Shown in pieces: positions 61,693 through 64,000 of a DNA stretch of 64,000 nucleotides; within the stretch, counting starts at the first letter, position 1; every line of letters starts with the position of its first letter. The DNA is from Bolinopsis microptera (taxonomy: Eukaryota; Ctenophora; Tentaculata; Lobata; Bolinopsidae). Made by a program: the position numbers and the translations under genes. Location of the stretch: assembly GCF_026151205.1 (NCBI RefSeq), contig NC_087081.1, forward strand, positions 12,091,113-12,155,112, written 5' to 3'. Below the pieces are notes generated by a model. That model did no database searches. It saw nothing but the letters and a program-made list of their open reading frames with translations, and was not told the DNA's origin.

Positions 61693-64000
61693 CTAGATAC
61701 ATTGGCTAGTGTTGGGTGGGATCATGAATTTATCGTAAGAGTTATCCCCTTGGTAATTCTCATCAGTTAGCAACATATTCATAAGAGTTTCTTTGTATAA
61801 CTTAGAAAATTTCTTAACGTCGTCACACTCTCTAAGGGACTTTGGTAATATGTTCCAGGCCTTAGTTCCTAGATAGTTAAACTCCTTGTGAGATCTTGAT
61901 TTAGGAGTATAAAGATTGCAGTTTTCTGCCTCACGTGATCCACCAGAAATATACGAGAATTTCCCGATAAAATGCTTTGGACATGTTTCATTGATTATAC
62001 GGTACATATATGAGCTAAGATGAACCTGTCGTCTCAAATGGAGAGGAAGCCATCCCATATTTTTGTATACATTAACCGACCTCTCTCTGATGTTTACATC
62101 TAGGGCTATTTTAGCAACCTTTTTGTACATGATATCTAACTCTCCTAGTCGTTTTTTATATGTTCTTGACCAGATGGTGTCTAAGTAGTCAAAATGTGGC
62201 AACATAAGTGCATTAGCAAACATCTTCCTGAACTTAAGAGGGAGAAGTTTTTTTGATCTATACATAGCACCAATTCTTTTGGATATCTTTTTCTTAATGT
62301 TATCAATATGTTCATTAAATGTCAATCTGCTGTCAACTATAAGTCCAAGGTACTTATGGGATTTAGTTTCACAGATTACCAAAGTAAGGTCATCACAAAT
62401 TTCAACAAGGATGGCATCAAGGTTAGGCTTAGAGTCAAGGATCATTAGTTTTGTCTTTTCATTATTCAGGGATAGTTTATTAGCCTGAAGCCATCTGATA
62501 ACTAATTTCAACTCTTGTTTGATGTTACCATAGTTTCCTCTAGATATATTGTCAAAATATAATGCACCGTCATCAGCAAATAGATAAGGTTTAGAAAATA
62601 GGCATGCATTAGGCAGGTCATTGATAAAAATGCCGAATAGAATTGGTCCTAATATACTTCCTTGAGGCACTCCAGAGTTCAATGAATGTAAACTGCTTAT
62701 CCTACTCCCAACTCTAGTTTGCTGTAATCTATCTGTGAGGAAGCTCCTAAACCAGCTCAATGCAGTATCTTTTATTCCATAATGCTTCAGCTTTTGAATG
62801 AGAATATCATGGTTAACAGTATCAAATGCCTTTCTGATGTCCAGGAAGATAATTGCAGGATGCTTGGCACTGTTCTTAGCAGTAAATATACGATCAAACA
62901 GATCTAACATGAGATAAGTTGTAGAGTGATCTTTACGGAAACCATATTGATGCTCTGAAAGTATTCCCTTTTCATCAAGATATTGAGTCAGTTGGGAGTT
63001 CACACAAAATTCGATGCACTTTCCAAGAATCGGTAAAATTGAGATTGGTCGATAATTACTAGGATTCTCAGTATCACCATCCTTATGGATTGGGGTGACT
63101 TTTGCAACCTTGCAGCTGTTTGGCATGATGCCACTGGATAAACTCAAATTTACAAGATGTGTTAATGGAGCAATAAATGCAGGTAAAATTTGTCTAAACA
63201 CTCTCAATGGTATATGATCATTAGTGGATTTGCTACAAGGGATACTTGCCACATAGTCTAAGATATTGGACTCAGTTATTTCAGTAAAGCTATTCAAGCT
63301 GGTCTCGTTGTCAATCTGCTCATTTTGTAGATAAGATAGAAATTCATTTTCATTTTCCAGCTGCACTTCTGCTTGGATCTTTGGACCTATTTCAGCAAAA
63401 TATTTATTGGTGGTTTCAGCATCAAGATTGTTATTGATATTGTTAGCTTTAACAGGCAGATTTGATGCTGTCTTTATCGTTTTCCATACACCCTTTAGAT
63501 CATTCATGGCACACTTGGCTTTCAGTTCTGTTGCTAAGTTAGTCTTCCTATTAATTCTAGACAAATAGGTTGAATAGTTTCTCTGCCGTTTATATGCCAT
63601 CCATAATGAGTCACATTTATTACAGTGTATAAGACCATTTGGATGTATACGTCTGTTCTTGTTGTGTGTTAAAAATTTACGGTAAAGTTTCCCTTTCAAT
63701 TTCTTACTTTCTAAAAATTCTGGAGATGGCTTATGGATGTAATCACTATGGCACTTAATTTGTTTAATTGGACAGAAGTGATCATAGTAGTGATCAATAT
63801 GTTCGTTTAAACCATCAACTGCATCATTCAGACTAGTTGAATCTATTATTGGTCTATAATCACAGGTTTCCAAAAATTCTTTAAGAGCCGTAACATTCAT
63901 TTTGCTGTGATCTCTTATTAGTAACTTCTTGAATTTTGAGGCCTTATGCACATTGAAATCGACAATGAACTTTACGACCTGATGATCTCCTATACAATCA
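61693..64000 (-). CDS. LINE-C reverse-transcriptase ORF, intact but partial at window edge
   Basis: The minus-strand frame is open from the window edge at 64000 to the stop at 61693, about 768 codons without interruption. It starts in the end of the endonuclease (GDHQVVKFIVDFN, equivalent to SDH). A linker holds a small Cys/His group (HCNKCDSLW). Then come RT motifs VAKVTPIHKDGDTENPSNYR with PISILPILGKCIE, QYGFRKDHSTTYLMLDLFDR, IIFLDIRKAFDTVNHDILIQ, NSGVPQGSILGPILFGIFIN and the catalytic box YLFADDGALYFDN. The C-terminal region has FDYLDTIWSRTYKKRLGELD and YLGTKAWNILPKSLRECDD. The uninterrupted frame makes it the youngest LINE here. The 3' UTR (about 61495-61692) ends beside the 0.4-kb segment. 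Confidence 0.92.
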   Translation of the reverse strand, partial: DCIGDHQVVKFIVDFNVHKASKFKKLLIRDHSKMNVTALKEFLETCDYRPIIDSTSLNDAVDGLNEHIDHYYDHFCPIKQIKCHSDYIHKPSPEFLESKKLKGKLYRKFLTHNKNRRIHPNGLIHCNKCDSLWMAYKRQRNYSTYLSRINRKTNLATELKAKCAMNDLKGVWKTIKTASNLPVKANNINNNLDAETTNKYFAEIGPKIQAEVQLENENEFLSYLQNEQIDNETSLNSFTEITESNILDYVASIPCSKSTNDHIPLRVFRQILPAFIAPLTHLVNLSLSSGIMPNSCKVAKVTPIHKDGDTENPSNYRPISILPILGKCIEFCVNSQLTQYLDEKGILSEHQYGFRKDHSTTYLMLDLFDRIFTAKNSAKHPAIIFLDIRKAFDTVNHDILIQKLKHYGIKDTALSWFRSFLTDRLQQTRVGSRISSLHSLNSGVPQGSILGPILFGIFINDLPNACLFSKPYLFADDGALYFDNISRGNYGNIKQELKLVIRWLQANKLSLNNEKTKLMILDSKPNLDAILVEICDDLTLVICETKSHKYLGLIVDSRLTFNEHIDNIKKKISKRIGAMYRSKKLLPLKFRKMFANALMLPHFDYLDTIWSRTYKKRLGELDIMYKKVAKIALDVNIRERSVNVYKNMGWLPLHLRRQVHLSSYMYRIINETCPKHFIGKFSYISGGSREAENCNLYTPKSRSHKEFNYLGTKAWNILPKSLRECDDVKKFSKLYKETLMNMLLTDENYQGDNSYDKFMIPPNTSQCI

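Overview
The window is animal nuclear DNA: one large gene with GT-AG introns sits among many DNA-transposon and non-LTR retrotransposon copies. The DNA is AT-rich with small islands of GC-rich repeats. The mix (a SIK-type kinase, several LINE families, a reverse-transcriptase family common in cnidarians, many short TIR elements with 8-bp target duplications) suggests a marine invertebrate, perhaps an early-branching one (cnidarian, sponge or similar). The sequence does not settle the phylum.

The only host gene I can build with confidence lies on the minus strand at 15352-33621. Nineteen exons join with matching splice phases into a 706-residue salt-inducible kinase (SIK, AMPK-related family): kinase domain, UBA-like segment, then a tail with four Arg-Arg-x-Ser sites. 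Its introns hold satellites, a TTAA-flanked MITE, a poly(A)-tailed retroposon, CRE motifs and a cluster of CCAAT boxes.

1-15000 is mostly transposon debris: the end of a reverse-transcriptase ORF (1-712), a decayed transposase-like gene broken by a perfect 34-bp inverted duplication (2786-3965), an imperfect tandem duplication (5756-8365) with a cloverleaf-like cluster of hairpins between its copies, a LINE fragment (8818-9735), two short TIR elements with perfect 8-bp target duplications, and a 32-bp satellite.

The most unusual object is at 33772-42184: an 8.4-kb foldback-like element with an 8-bp target duplication. Its two inverted arms are tandem arrays built around an 18-bp perfect palindrome. 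It lies about 140 bp upstream of the kinase start codon. A second element (43094-44691, CAGGG...CCCTG ends, 8-bp target duplication, hAT-type) is filled with a 42-bp minisatellite.

45000-64000 is a nest of LINEs. A plus-strand LINE starting at 52712 is cut in two places, by a 0.24-kb repeat and by a 5.26-kb TIR element (54749-60006) with a 5-bp target duplication. The 5.26-kb element contains spliced-looking remnants of an Smr-domain gene. Three minus-strand LINEs occupy 46821-50344, 52075-52700 and 61693-64000. Two LINEs with unrelated ORFs are followed by the same 0.4-kb segment.
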